A stretch of 17,665 nt of DNA, taken from assembly GCA_035644935.1 (NCBI GenBank), contig DASQNO010000123.1, positions 1-17,665 on the forward strand, read 5' to 3'. Shown one piece after another: positions 7,135-14,405 of the stretch. The notes under the pieces were generated by a model. The model ran no database searches, was not told where the DNA came from, and saw only the letters and a list, made by a program, of their open reading frames with translations. Positions within the stretch are counted from its first letter, which is position 1, and each line of letters starts with the position of its first letter. The translations under genes and the position numbers were made by a program. The DNA comes from CADCVW01 sp035644935. GTDB taxonomy: Bacteria > Pseudomonadota > Alphaproteobacteria > Sphingomonadales > Sphingomonadaceae.

Positions 7135-9476
7135 CGGCCGCGCGGCAGCCGGATCGTGACGGACGTGCCCTCGCCCGGTTCCGACAGCAGGGACACGCTG
7201 CCGCCATGCGCCTCGACGAACTGGCGGGTCAGCGGCAGGCCCAGGCCAACCGAAATGCCGCCGCCGCCGCTTGGCATGCGGCGGAAGCGGTCGAACAGGT
7301 GCGCCTGCTCGGCCGGGGGAATGCCGCTGCCATTGTCGCTCACCGTCAGCATCGCCTCGCCCCGATCGCCGTCGCCGTGCAGCAGAACGCGCCCGCCCAC
7401 CGGCGTGTGCGATATGGCGTTGCGAAGAAGGTGATGCAGTGCCTCGCGCAGGCGGCGGGGCTCGCCGTCTACCGTTCCCACGCCGTCCTCGATGTGCAGC
7501 ACCAGCTCGATCCTGGCCTCGGCAGCCGCGGCGGCAAAGGCGCTGCCCGCCTGCTGGCACAAGGCGCGCAGATCGACCTTTTGCGTCCGCATCGGCCCGC
7601 CGCCCGCCTCCGTCTGCGTCAGGTCGAGCACGTCGTCGATCAGCTTGCCCAGCCGGTCGGTCGCTTCCAGGATCGCGCCGACATAATCGCGAGCGCCCTC
7701 GTCCAGCGCGCCGCCGTACCCGGCCGCGAGCATCTCCGCGAAGCCGGCGATGGAGGTCAGCGGCGTGCGCAACTCGTAGCTCATCCCCGCGACGAAGGCC
7801 GTCTTGACCCGGTCGGCATCCTCCAGCGCCTCGGTCCGCTCGCGCAGCGCCGTCTCGATCCGGCGACTGTCGGTAACGTCCAGCATCGTGAACAGCGCGT
7901 TGCCGTCCGGCAGCGGCACGGCGGCGAATTCGAAGTGGCGCCCGTCTGCAAAGGTGACGCGACCGGCCTGCTGCTGGCGCTCCGCCGTCGCGCCGCGCAC
8001 CAGCTCGCGCACCAAGCCCGCGTGGCTGGGGTCGGCGAGCTGCCGCCCAAGCAACGGCACCAGCGCATCGACGCGCGGGTGGCTGGCGAGCTGATCCTCG
8101 TCCAGGCCCCAGGTTTCGCGGAAACGCGTGTTCCACAGGTACATGCGCCCGTCGCCCGCGAACACGCCTATCGCCTCGAACAAATTGTCGAACGTCGCGG
8201 TCCGGACGCGGAGCAGCGTGTCGCGCGCCGACGCGAGCTGCACCTGCTCGGTCCGATCCTCAAAGATCAGCAGCAGCCCGCCGTCCGGCAACGGCTGCGC
8301 GACGACGCGCAGATGCGCCCCGCCGGGCAGCAGCCACGCCTCTTCGATGGCTTGGGCCAGGCCCAGGAACCAGTCGCGCCGATCCGCCTTCCATTCCGGA
8401 AAGTCGCGCACTTCGGGCAGCTGATGGTTGTCGCGCATGCGCTCCAGCACCCGGTCGAACTCAGGCCGTTCGGCCAGCCAGTCCGGCGGCATGTCGAAGA
8501 GACGAGCGAACGGCTGGTTCCAGAAGGTCAGTGCGCGGTCGGCGCCGAACTGCGCTACGCCCGAAGACAGCCGGTCAAGCATCGCGCGCTGGGCGTTGGC
8601 GAAGCGCGCCAGGTCGCTGCGCGCGGACTCCAAATCCTGCACGTCGATGGCGTAGCCCGCGACCGCGCCGTTGCCGATCGGCACGTCGTCGACGCGCAGG
8701 ATGCGGCGTTCCCCGCCGACGGTCGCGGGTACGGTGCGAGACAGTGCATGGCCGGCGTCGCGCGCCGCCGCCGCCGCCGCGCGCCCGTCAACGCCGCTGC
8801 CCGCCTCCAGCAGCTCGATGCCACGGTCGATCACCGTGCCGGCATCGCTGGCCTCTACCGCGCGTACATAGGCGTCGTTGACCAAAGCAAGGCTCAGGTC
8901 GGGCGCGCGGTGCCAGATGGGAAACGGCGCGGCTTCGATCAGCCGGCCAAGCGCAGTCAGCGCTTCGCCCAGGTCTTCGCGTTCGCGCGTGAGCAGCGCC
9001 TTCTCGTCCTCGGCGCGACTGGCGTCGGAGAACCATAGCACCACGGTGCCCGTGCCCAGCGGCGGCGGCGCCGGGCCGCCGTGGACGCGCAGGTAGCGCC
9101 CGTTGGCGGTCAGCCGCACCGGCATGTCGAACGCCTGCCCCGCCCGCGCGGCGGTGGCGACCGCTTGCGACAAGGCGTGCAGGTCGCCGTCCTCGATGCC
9201 GCTCAGGCTGGAAAACAGCGTCGGCAACGCGTCGAGCCCGAGCGTATCGGCGAGCCTCTGCGTACCCTCCAAGCCGCCACCCGGATGCACCAGCATCGGC
9301 AGCGCCGGCCCCGTCGCGAGCAGCGCCTCCTGGCTAGCGAGCCGCGCCGCCGCATCCCGCGCGTCCCGCGACCGCCGCAGCGCCGCGACCCAGATAACCA
9401 GCGCACCGCCCATCCACAGGGCGGCGACCGCGGACATGATGGCCAGAGTCGGAGCGCCGACGCTTTGCAGCATCAT
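7131..9476 (-). CDS. divL: DivL-like PAS-domain kinase homologue with Tyr in place of the phospho-acceptor His
   Basis: A 781-residue membrane-anchored, multi-PAS protein built like a sensor histidine kinase. One transmembrane helix lies at about 11-33, followed by three or four PAS-like segments (about 40-540; WNQPFARLFDMP and WNTRFRETWGL are typical PAS starts). A dimerisation box reads AGMSYELRTPLTSIAGF, then come an ATPase domain with N box HHLLRNAISHTP, G1 SDNGSGIP (Asp714) and G2 GLGLPLTRQF. The residue normally His in the H box is Tyr567 (codon 7776-7778). This is the signature of Caulobacter DivL, which has Tyr550 in a protein of similar length. DivL binds the response regulator DivK and sets CckA kinase activity, hence CtrA. 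Inferred role: cell-cycle control, not ordinary two-component signalling. ATG 9476 is followed directly by a second ATG, and no good ribosome site is visible. Confidence 0.85.
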   Translation of the reverse strand: MMLQSVGAPTLAIMSAVAALWMGGALVIWVAALRRSRDARDAAARLASQEALLATGPALPMLVHPGGGLEGTQRLADTLGLDALPTLFSSLSGIEDGDLHALSQAVATAARAGQAFDMPVRLTANGRYLRVHGGPAPPPLGTGTVVLWFSDASRAEDEKALLTREREDLGEALTALGRLIEAAPFPIWHRAPDLSLALVNDAYVRAVEASDAGTVIDRGIELLEAGSGVDGRAAAAAARDAGHALSRTVPATVGGERRILRVDDVPIGNGAVAGYAIDVQDLESARSDLARFANAQRAMLDRLSSGVAQFGADRALTFWNQPFARLFDMPPDWLAERPEFDRVLERMRDNHQLPEVRDFPEWKADRRDWFLGLAQAIEEAWLLPGGAHLRVVAQPLPDGGLLLIFEDRTEQVQLASARDTLLRVRTATFDNLFEAIGVFAGDGRMYLWNTRFRETWGLDEDQLASHPRVDALVPLLGRQLADPSHAGLVRELVRGATAERQQQAGRVTFADGRHFEFAAVPLPDGNALFTMLDVTDSRRIETALRERTEALEDADRVKTAFVAGMSYELRTPLTSIAGFAEMLAAGYGGALDEGARDYVGAILEATDRLGKLIDDVLDLTQTEAGGGPMRTQKVDLRALCQQAGSAFAAAAAEARIELVLHIEDGVGTVDGEPRRLREALHHLLRNAISHTPVGGRVLLHGDGDRGEAMLTVSDNGSGIPPAEQAHLFDRFRRMPSGGGGISVGLGLPLTRQFVEAHGGSVSLLSEPGEGTSVTIRLPRGR

Positions 9477-9520
9477 GCGGCGGTCACGACGATTGCAAAC
9501 TGCTGCGGGTGTTCGGTCAT
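9473..9520 (-). other. Possible 15-codon leader ORF overlapping the divL start
   Basis: Reading leftwards from the ATG at 9520 gives MTEHPQQFAIVVTAA. Its TGA stop overlaps the tandem ATGATG at which divL begins. divL has no clear ribosome site of its own, so terminating ribosomes could restart at divL. The leader ORF also lacks a visible ribosome site. It might be leaderless, since a weak TTCGCA-17-GCTAGT promoter-like pair ends at 9534, but that match is poor. An ORF this short could easily be chance. Confidence 0.22.
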
Positions 9521-9564
9521 GGGCTGCGCCGTGACTAGCACCCGGTAAGCTCGTCTTGCGAACG

Positions 9565-9591
9565 AAAAACGAGCGGTCGCGCCGCGACCGC
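9565..9591 (-). terminator. Rho-independent terminator of the TonB-dependent receptor gene
   Basis: Read on the minus strand, a perfect 8-bp GC stem GCGGTCGC / GCGACCGC with a 3-nt loop (9573-9591) is followed after three bases by TTTTT (9569-9565). It begins 14 bp past the receptor's stop codon. It should separate the receptor transcript from divL, which would then need its own promoter in the ~50 bp between 9564 and 9520. Confidence 0.82.
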
Positions 9592-9604
9592 CCGCATCAG
9601 CATT

Positions 9605-12600
9605 CTAGAACTTAACCGACGCTCCGGCCTTGAAGTAACGGCCAAGTATCCCGTCAAAATACGTCACCCGACCACCCCCGCCCGGCGACGGGAACGGTGG
9701 CTTCTGATCCAGAAGATTGTCCACGATGAAGCGGACGCTGAACCGGTCGTTGATGTCGTAAGATACCGAGGTGTTGAGGAAAACCACGTCGCCCACGCCG
9801 CGGAACTCGCGATTGTCCGGCTCTTCATCCGGGTCGAACAAGGCCGGGCCGATGTACTGCGCCTGCAGTTGCGCGCGGAAACCCTCGTTCCGATAGGTCA
9901 GATTGGTCGTGGCTTGGTGCTTAGAATAGCCGATCGATCGCCGCAGCGTCGTCAGATCTCCTTGGCCGACGCGAACCTGCAGCTTGTCGTTGTAGAGGTA
10001 ATTCACGCCAATGTTGAAGGTGCTGTTCGCGCCGAGGAACGGGGTTCGTATGTTCCAGGCCAACTCGGCGATCACGCCCTGGAAGTCACGCTGAGCGGCA
10101 TTGGCGAAGCCCGTCTGAATGAAGGTGATCTGTCCGTCGGCGTCGCGGGTGAAGTTCTCGCAGATGGAAGAGGGAAAGCCGGGATCGTCGTAGCAGGCCT
10201 GCAAGGTCTGATCGGCGTCCAGCGTTTCGATAGCGCCTTTGACCTTGATGTCCACGTAGTCGACCGCAAGCGTGAAGCCCTGCAGGAAGCGGGGCCGGAG
10301 GATAGCCCCCACTGTCCAAGCGTCGGCCTTCTCATTCCGCAGCTCAGTATTTCCCTGCAATGTTCCGCGCGCCGTGAAATCTACGATGTTGGACTCAAAG
10401 CCGGCGGGAAGTCCGGCAGCCGAGCAATTCGCCTGGCGGGTCGCTGGATTGGGTCCGCCGCTTCGGAAGCGGGCATCGCAAGGATCGTCGGCGGTGGTGA
10501 AGATCTGACTGGTGGGGTTGAACAACTCGGTGATGGCTGGCGCTCTCACGGACCTCGTGAAATTACCGCGGATCGTAAGATCGCGTACCGGTTGGAACGT
10601 CGCACCCGCGGTCCACGTCAAGTCGCCGCCGGCCAGCGAATGATCGATATAGCGCGCTGCGCCGTTCAGCTCGAACGAGCGGATGAACGAGATTCCGGTA
10701 TCCGGCCCGATAACGGGCACGGTCAGTTCGCCGAAGACTTCGTCCGTGTTGAACTTGCCGCGGATGGGGTCGATCGGGATCGAACGCCCAAACTGGGTGC
10801 GATCGCCGTTCGGATCGTTAGGGTCCGGCTGGCCGAAGAAAAAAGCTCCCGGATTGAATCGAGCGCGCTCCTGCCGATGTTCGTAGCCGATGGCAAAACC
10901 GAGCGGCCCGCCCCAAATGTCGAACAAGCTGCCCGACAGAGAAGCCGTGCCGACGATTTGGTCGTTTACCGCGCGCGGATCGGCGATCGCCGTCACGTAG
11001 TCGCGGGCGGCTTGGCTGATCTGCTGACCGAATGGGTTGATGGGTGCACAGGTTGAGCTGATCGTCCGTAGCGGGGAGTTCGGCTGGCCCGGAGCGCAGA
11101 CAATATTGCCGCTTGCGTCCCGAACCGCGTTCAGTGCGTTTTCGAAGTTCTGCTGCACCAAGACGCGCTCCCGCCCTTCGGTGGTCGAACGCCCGTAATT
11201 GCCGACCAACTCGAATGTCATCTCGCGTCCGAGAGCGTTGAAAGTGCCATCGAAACCGCCGACGAAGCGGTACAGCTCAACAGTGGAGGCCCCTGCGCCG
11301 GATACCAGATCAGTGTTGGCGCGGCCGAGATAGAAAAAATCTTGATCGGCGAAATCGCGGTTGGGATTGGTAGCAAGATTGTTCGCGATAATCGCTCGCG
11401 CGCCTGCCGACAGGAACGGATTGTCTAAGCCGATGATTAAGTTGCCATCGGGTGCGCCCGCCGAGTCGAACAGCGCGGTGTTGTATACCGGCTGATCGCG
11501 CAACTGATTGCCCCTGCTGTTGGCGTACCAGCCTTCACCGAACAAGCGAATCCCGTCCGCCACCTCAAACTGCGCCAAGACGGCGCCGAGATAACGCCTC
11601 GTCTCGGTCAGCAGGTTCTCCGGCAAGGCGAAACCGCCACCGCCGCTGAAGTTGATTAGATTGCCCGTTTGCTGCCCGAAATCGAGGCGGACAAGTTCCC
11701 CTGCGGCGTTGAACACGAGCGGGTTACCGGCGGCGTCGACCACGCTAGGCTGAAAACCGCCAAAGCTGTTCGCTTGCGCGGGCGACAACGGGATAAAGTC
11801 GGATACGAGCGGTGCGCCAAATTCCGACAGTCCCGGAATCCTGCGGTCTTGGATCAAAATCTGATTGAATGGAGAGTTCGCACTCGCAAGCGGCGAGGTG
11901 AAGAAGCGGCCCAAGCCCGAGCGCGGGCGGTCTTCGCCCGTGAGGCCTGCACTCTTGTTGTATTCGAAAGCCGCCGTAACGCTGCCCCGATCGCCCCCGA
12001 ATGTGGTGCCCGCTAACGCACCCAAGCGATACTCCCGCGCATCGCCGCGCTCAGAGATGCCGTATTGCGCGTCAAGCCGCACCCCGTCGAATTTGCGGCG
12101 CGTGATGATGTTGACCGTGCCTGCAATCGCGTCCGACCCGTAGATCGGCGCGCCGCCAACGGCGATCGTTTCGATCCGGTCGACGATTAGGGTGGGTATG
12201 ACATTGAAGTCGACCTGTGAGCCCGCGCCGGTGACGCCGAAGATGGACGAGGTGTTCGAACTGACGAAACGGCGGCCATTAACCACCGTAAGGGTGCGCT
12301 GATCGCCCAGGCCAAAGAAGTTGACAAACGATTGCCCCGCGCCAAATGACCCTGCCTGGCCGCCAACGGCATTGTTACCGGGCACCCCGAACGCGGGGAG
12401 CTCGTCAAGCGCATCGCCTAAGTTGGTGTAACCCCGGGTCTCGAGCTGCTCGGCGCCGATCACCACGGCCGGCTGTGCCGTGTCGAAGTTCGCGCGCGGA
12501 ATGCGCGAGCCAGTGATTACGATTTCGTCCCCTGTGGGCGCGCCCGTAGTCTGCTCAGTCTCCGCGTTTTCAGTGGCGGCGGCCGCGTCGACCTGTTGCT

Positions 12601-12697
12601 CCTCGGTTTGAGCAACTGCTGATGCAGGCAGCATTACAGCGGCAAATGCTAGAAGGGACGTTGTCGTTGCGAAACGACGGGACGCGGCAGTCGACAT
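9605..12697 (-). CDS. TonB-dependent outer-membrane receptor, substrate unknown
   Basis: A 1030-residue outer-membrane beta-barrel importer energised by TonB-ExbBD. The signal peptide spans about 1-29, with cleavage likely at AVA|Q. An acidic linker is followed by the TonB-box-like DEIVITGSRI (57-66). The plug domain carries LGDQRTLTVVNGRRF (130-144) and YGSDAIAGTVNIITRR (186-201). The barrel ends in a C-terminal aromatic strand (AGASVKF). No STN signalling domain precedes the plug, and no FecI/FecR pair is nearby. Cysteines come in three close pairs (CAPG...SSTC, CDAR...QANC, CYDD...SSIC), probably disulfide-stapled extracellular loops. The ATG at 12697 has GGAGAAG just upstream. Base composition looks somewhat less GC-rich than its neighbours. 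Flanking genes do not indicate a substrate. Confidence 0.93.
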   Translation of the reverse strand: MSTAASRRFATTTSLLAFAAVMLPASAVAQTEEQQVDAAAATENAETEQTTGAPTGDEIVITGSRIPRANFDTAQPAVVIGAEQLETRGYTNLGDALDELPAFGVPGNNAVGGQAGSFGAGQSFVNFFGLGDQRTLTVVNGRRFVSSNTSSIFGVTGAGSQVDFNVIPTLIVDRIETIAVGGAPIYGSDAIAGTVNIITRRKFDGVRLDAQYGISERGDAREYRLGALAGTTFGGDRGSVTAAFEYNKSAGLTGEDRPRSGLGRFFTSPLASANSPFNQILIQDRRIPGLSEFGAPLVSDFIPLSPAQANSFGGFQPSVVDAAGNPLVFNAAGELVRLDFGQQTGNLINFSGGGGFALPENLLTETRRYLGAVLAQFEVADGIRLFGEGWYANSRGNQLRDQPVYNTALFDSAGAPDGNLIIGLDNPFLSAGARAIIANNLATNPNRDFADQDFFYLGRANTDLVSGAGASTVELYRFVGGFDGTFNALGREMTFELVGNYGRSTTEGRERVLVQQNFENALNAVRDASGNIVCAPGQPNSPLRTISSTCAPINPFGQQISQAARDYVTAIADPRAVNDQIVGTASLSGSLFDIWGGPLGFAIGYEHRQERARFNPGAFFFGQPDPNDPNGDRTQFGRSIPIDPIRGKFNTDEVFGELTVPVIGPDTGISFIRSFELNGAARYIDHSLAGGDLTWTAGATFQPVRDLTIRGNFTRSVRAPAITELFNPTSQIFTTADDPCDARFRSGGPNPATRQANCSAAGLPAGFESNIVDFTARGTLQGNTELRNEKADAWTVGAILRPRFLQGFTLAVDYVDIKVKGAIETLDADQTLQACYDDPGFPSSICENFTRDADGQITFIQTGFANAAQRDFQGVIAELAWNIRTPFLGANSTFNIGVNYLYNDKLQVRVGQGDLTTLRRSIGYSKHQATTNLTYRNEGFRAQLQAQYIGPALFDPDEEPDNREFRGVGDVVFLNTSVSYDINDRFSVRFIVDNLLDQKPPFPSPGGGGRVTYFDGILGRYFKAGASVKF

Positions 12698-12715
12698 GAT
12701 TCTTCTCCGGTTGCG

Positions 12716-12733
12716 TGCAGATCATTGCAGATC
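12716..12733. repeat. Short tandem repeat TGCAGATC x2 in the receptor gene leader
   Basis: Two exact 8-bp copies of TGCAGATC (12716-12723 and 12726-12733), 10 bp apart start to start, lie 19-36 bp upstream of the receptor's ATG. One-helical-turn spacing fits a pair of protein half-sites, but no known operator is recognised and the repeat may be chance. The rest of the 145-bp gap between ahcY and the receptor gene shows the hairpin at 12788-12817 and no convincing promoter boxes. Confidence 0.35.
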
Positions 12734-12787
12734 AAAGAACTGATTTGAAGTTCGCTGCCGGTCGTTCGCAGGCCCTTCTAGGCGTTC

Positions 12788-12817
12788 GCGGCGACAAAAA
12801 AGCAGGTTTGCCGCCGC
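12788..12817 (-). other. Stem-loop downstream of ahcY
   Basis: An 11-bp stem, minus-strand GCGGCGGCAAA / TTTGTCGCCGC with an 8-nt loop, begins 26 bp past the ahcY stop. Its only non-Watson-Crick position is G-U in minus-strand RNA but A-C in plus-strand RNA, so it suits a minus-strand transcript. The T-run lies in the loop and stem rather than after it, so it is not a textbook terminator. It may stabilise the ahcY 3' end or attenuate read-through into the receptor gene. Confidence 0.5.
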
Positions 12818-12842
12818 CTGTTGCGTCTTTACAACACCCGCT

Positions 12843-14270
12843 TCAGTACCGGTAATGATCCGGCTTAAACGGTCCTTCCACCGGCACGCCGATATACCCC
12901 GCCTGCTTGGGCGTCAGCTGCGTCAGCTTCACGCCGAGCTTCTCGAGGTGCAGCATCGCGACCTTTTCATCTAGGTGCTTGGGCAGGACGTATACGTCGT
13001 TGCCGTACGCGTCGCGGTTGGTCCAAAGCTCGATCTGCGCCAGCACCTGGTTGGTGAAGCTCGACGACATGACGAAGCTGGGGTGGCCGGTGGCGTTGCC
13101 CAGGTTCACCAGGCGACCCTTGGACAGCACGATGATCTTCTTGCCGTCCGGGAACTCGACCTCGTCGACCTGCGGCTTGATCTCCGTCCACTTCATGTTC
13201 TGCAGCGCGGTGATCTGGATCTCGCTGTCGAAGTGGCCGATGTTGCAGACGATCGCCATGTTCTTCATCGCGCGCATATGATCCAGCGTGATGACGTCGG
13301 CGTTGCCGGTGGCCGTCACGAAGATGTCGGCGCGGGTCACCGCTTCCTCCATCGTCACGACCTCGAAGCCCTCCATCGCCGCCTGCAGCGCGCAGATCGG
13401 GTCGACCTCGGTCACCAGCACGCGCGCGCCGCCGTTGCGTAAGCTGGCCGCCGATCCCTTGCCGACATCGCCGAAGCCCGCGACCGTCGCGACCTTTCCC
13501 GCCAGCATGACGTCCGTACCGCGGCGGATGGCGTCGACCAGCGACTCCTTGCAGCCGTAGAGATTGTCGAACTTCGACTTGGTGACGCTGTCGTTGACGT
13601 TGATCGCGGTGAAGGGAAGCTTGCCCTGCTTGGACAGCTCATACAGCCGGTGGACGCCCGTCGTCGTCTCCTCCGACACGCCCTTGATCGCCTGCACGGT
13701 CTTGGTGAGGAAGCCGGGGCTTTCCTGGACGCGCTTGCGCACGACGCGCTGGAAGACCTCTTCCTCCTCGTTCTCAGGCGCCGGGAACTCCTCGCCCGCC
13801 TCGATGCGCGCGCCCCAAAGCGCGAACATCGTCGCGTCGCCGCCGTCGTCCAGGATCAGGTTGCAGGTCTCGCCGTTCTTCCAGTCGAAGATGCGGTCGA
13901 CATAGTCCCAATATTCCTCAAGCGTCTCGCCCTTGATCGCGAATACGGGAACGCCCGTCGCGGCGATCGCCGCCGCCGCATGGTCCTGCGTCGAGAAGAT
14001 GTTGCACGATGCCCAGCGAACTTCGGCTCCGAGAGCGGTCAGCGTTTCGATCAGCACCGCGGTCTGGATCGTCATGTGCAGCGATCCGGTGATGCGCGAG
14101 TTCTTGAGCGGCTTGGACTGGCCGAACTCGGAGCGCAGCGCCATCAGGCCCGGCATCTCGGTTTCGGCGATCTCAATCTCCTTGCGGCCAAAAGCGGCGA
14201 GCGAGATGTCGGCGACGACGTAGTCGTTGCCATTGCTGGCGTGCATGGTTTCGTTGGGCTGGGTGGCCAC
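12843..14270 (-). CDS. ahcY: Adenosylhomocysteinase (S-adenosyl-L-homocysteine hydrolase)
   Basis: Cytoplasmic NAD-dependent enzyme that splits S-adenosylhomocysteine into adenosine and homocysteine. It clears the product inhibitor of methyltransferases and feeds the methionine cycle. The 475 residues include NSRITGSLHMTIQTAVL (57-73), STQDHAAAAIA (93-103), VNDSVTKSKFDNLYGC (225-240), the NAD-binding GFGDVGKG (265-272), and the C-terminal KPDHYRY tail. The extra segment around 160-195 (EEFPAPENEEEEVFQ onward) is the insertion seen in many bacterial forms and explains the length over the ~432-residue animal enzyme. The start is GTG at 14270, supported by AGGAG 8 nt upstream. A perfect 20-bp palindrome lies 82 bp before the start and probably controls it. 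Confidence 0.98.
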   Translation of the reverse strand: MATQPNETMHASNGNDYVVADISLAAFGRKEIEIAETEMPGLMALRSEFGQSKPLKNSRITGSLHMTIQTAVLIETLTALGAEVRWASCNIFSTQDHAAAAIAATGVPVFAIKGETLEEYWDYVDRIFDWKNGETCNLILDDGGDATMFALWGARIEAGEEFPAPENEEEEVFQRVVRKRVQESPGFLTKTVQAIKGVSEETTTGVHRLYELSKQGKLPFTAINVNDSVTKSKFDNLYGCKESLVDAIRRGTDVMLAGKVATVAGFGDVGKGSAASLRNGGARVLVTEVDPICALQAAMEGFEVVTMEEAVTRADIFVTATGNADVITLDHMRAMKNMAIVCNIGHFDSEIQITALQNMKWTEIKPQVDEVEFPDGKKIIVLSKGRLVNLGNATGHPSFVMSSSFTNQVLAQIELWTNRDAYGNDVYVLPKHLDEKVAMLHLEKLGVKLTQLTPKQAGYIGVPVEGPFKPDHYRY

Positions 14271-14352
14271 GATGGAAGCTCCTGGGGGATCAAGCCGTCC
14301 GGAATAGGGGTCGGCTACCGTGACGCCCTAGCCCGCGCCGTCCCCAAACGCA

Positions 14353-14372
14353 ATATAAGGATATCCTTATAT
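14353..14372. promoter_or_regulatory. Perfect 20-bp palindrome upstream of ahcY, candidate SahR-type operator
   Basis: ATATAAGGATATCCTTATAT is a perfect palindrome, strikingly AT-rich against its surroundings. It sits 82 bp before the ahcY GTG and 33 bp past the yqgE stop, so ahcY is the only obvious target. SahR, an ArsR-family regulator responsive to S-adenosylhomocysteine, is known to control ahcY and met genes in Proteobacteria through AT-rich palindromes with a central GATATC-like core. The match to its exact consensus is from memory and is an inference. The -10 of the ahcY promoter may overlap it (TATATT on the minus strand), which would fit repression. Confidence 0.65.
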
Positions 14373-14405
14373 GTTTGATCCCTCTACCGCACGCGGGAGA
14401 GGTTC

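Noticed and set aside
7206..9038. A 610-codon open frame on the plus strand opposite divL
   Set aside because: Arg/Gln/Ala-rich antisense shadow of a well-supported gene, with no family motif.
9869..11056. A 395-codon plus-strand frame inside the TonB-dependent receptor gene
   Set aside because: No start signal or domain, and it lies entirely opposite a full-length receptor with signal peptide and complete plug and barrel.
14271..14352. SAH or SAM riboswitch in the ahcY leader
   Set aside because: The ~80-nt leader has a short GGCTA/TAGCC hairpin and GC-rich segments, but I could not fit the SAH riboswitch core or any SAM class by eye. A covariance-model search would settle it.
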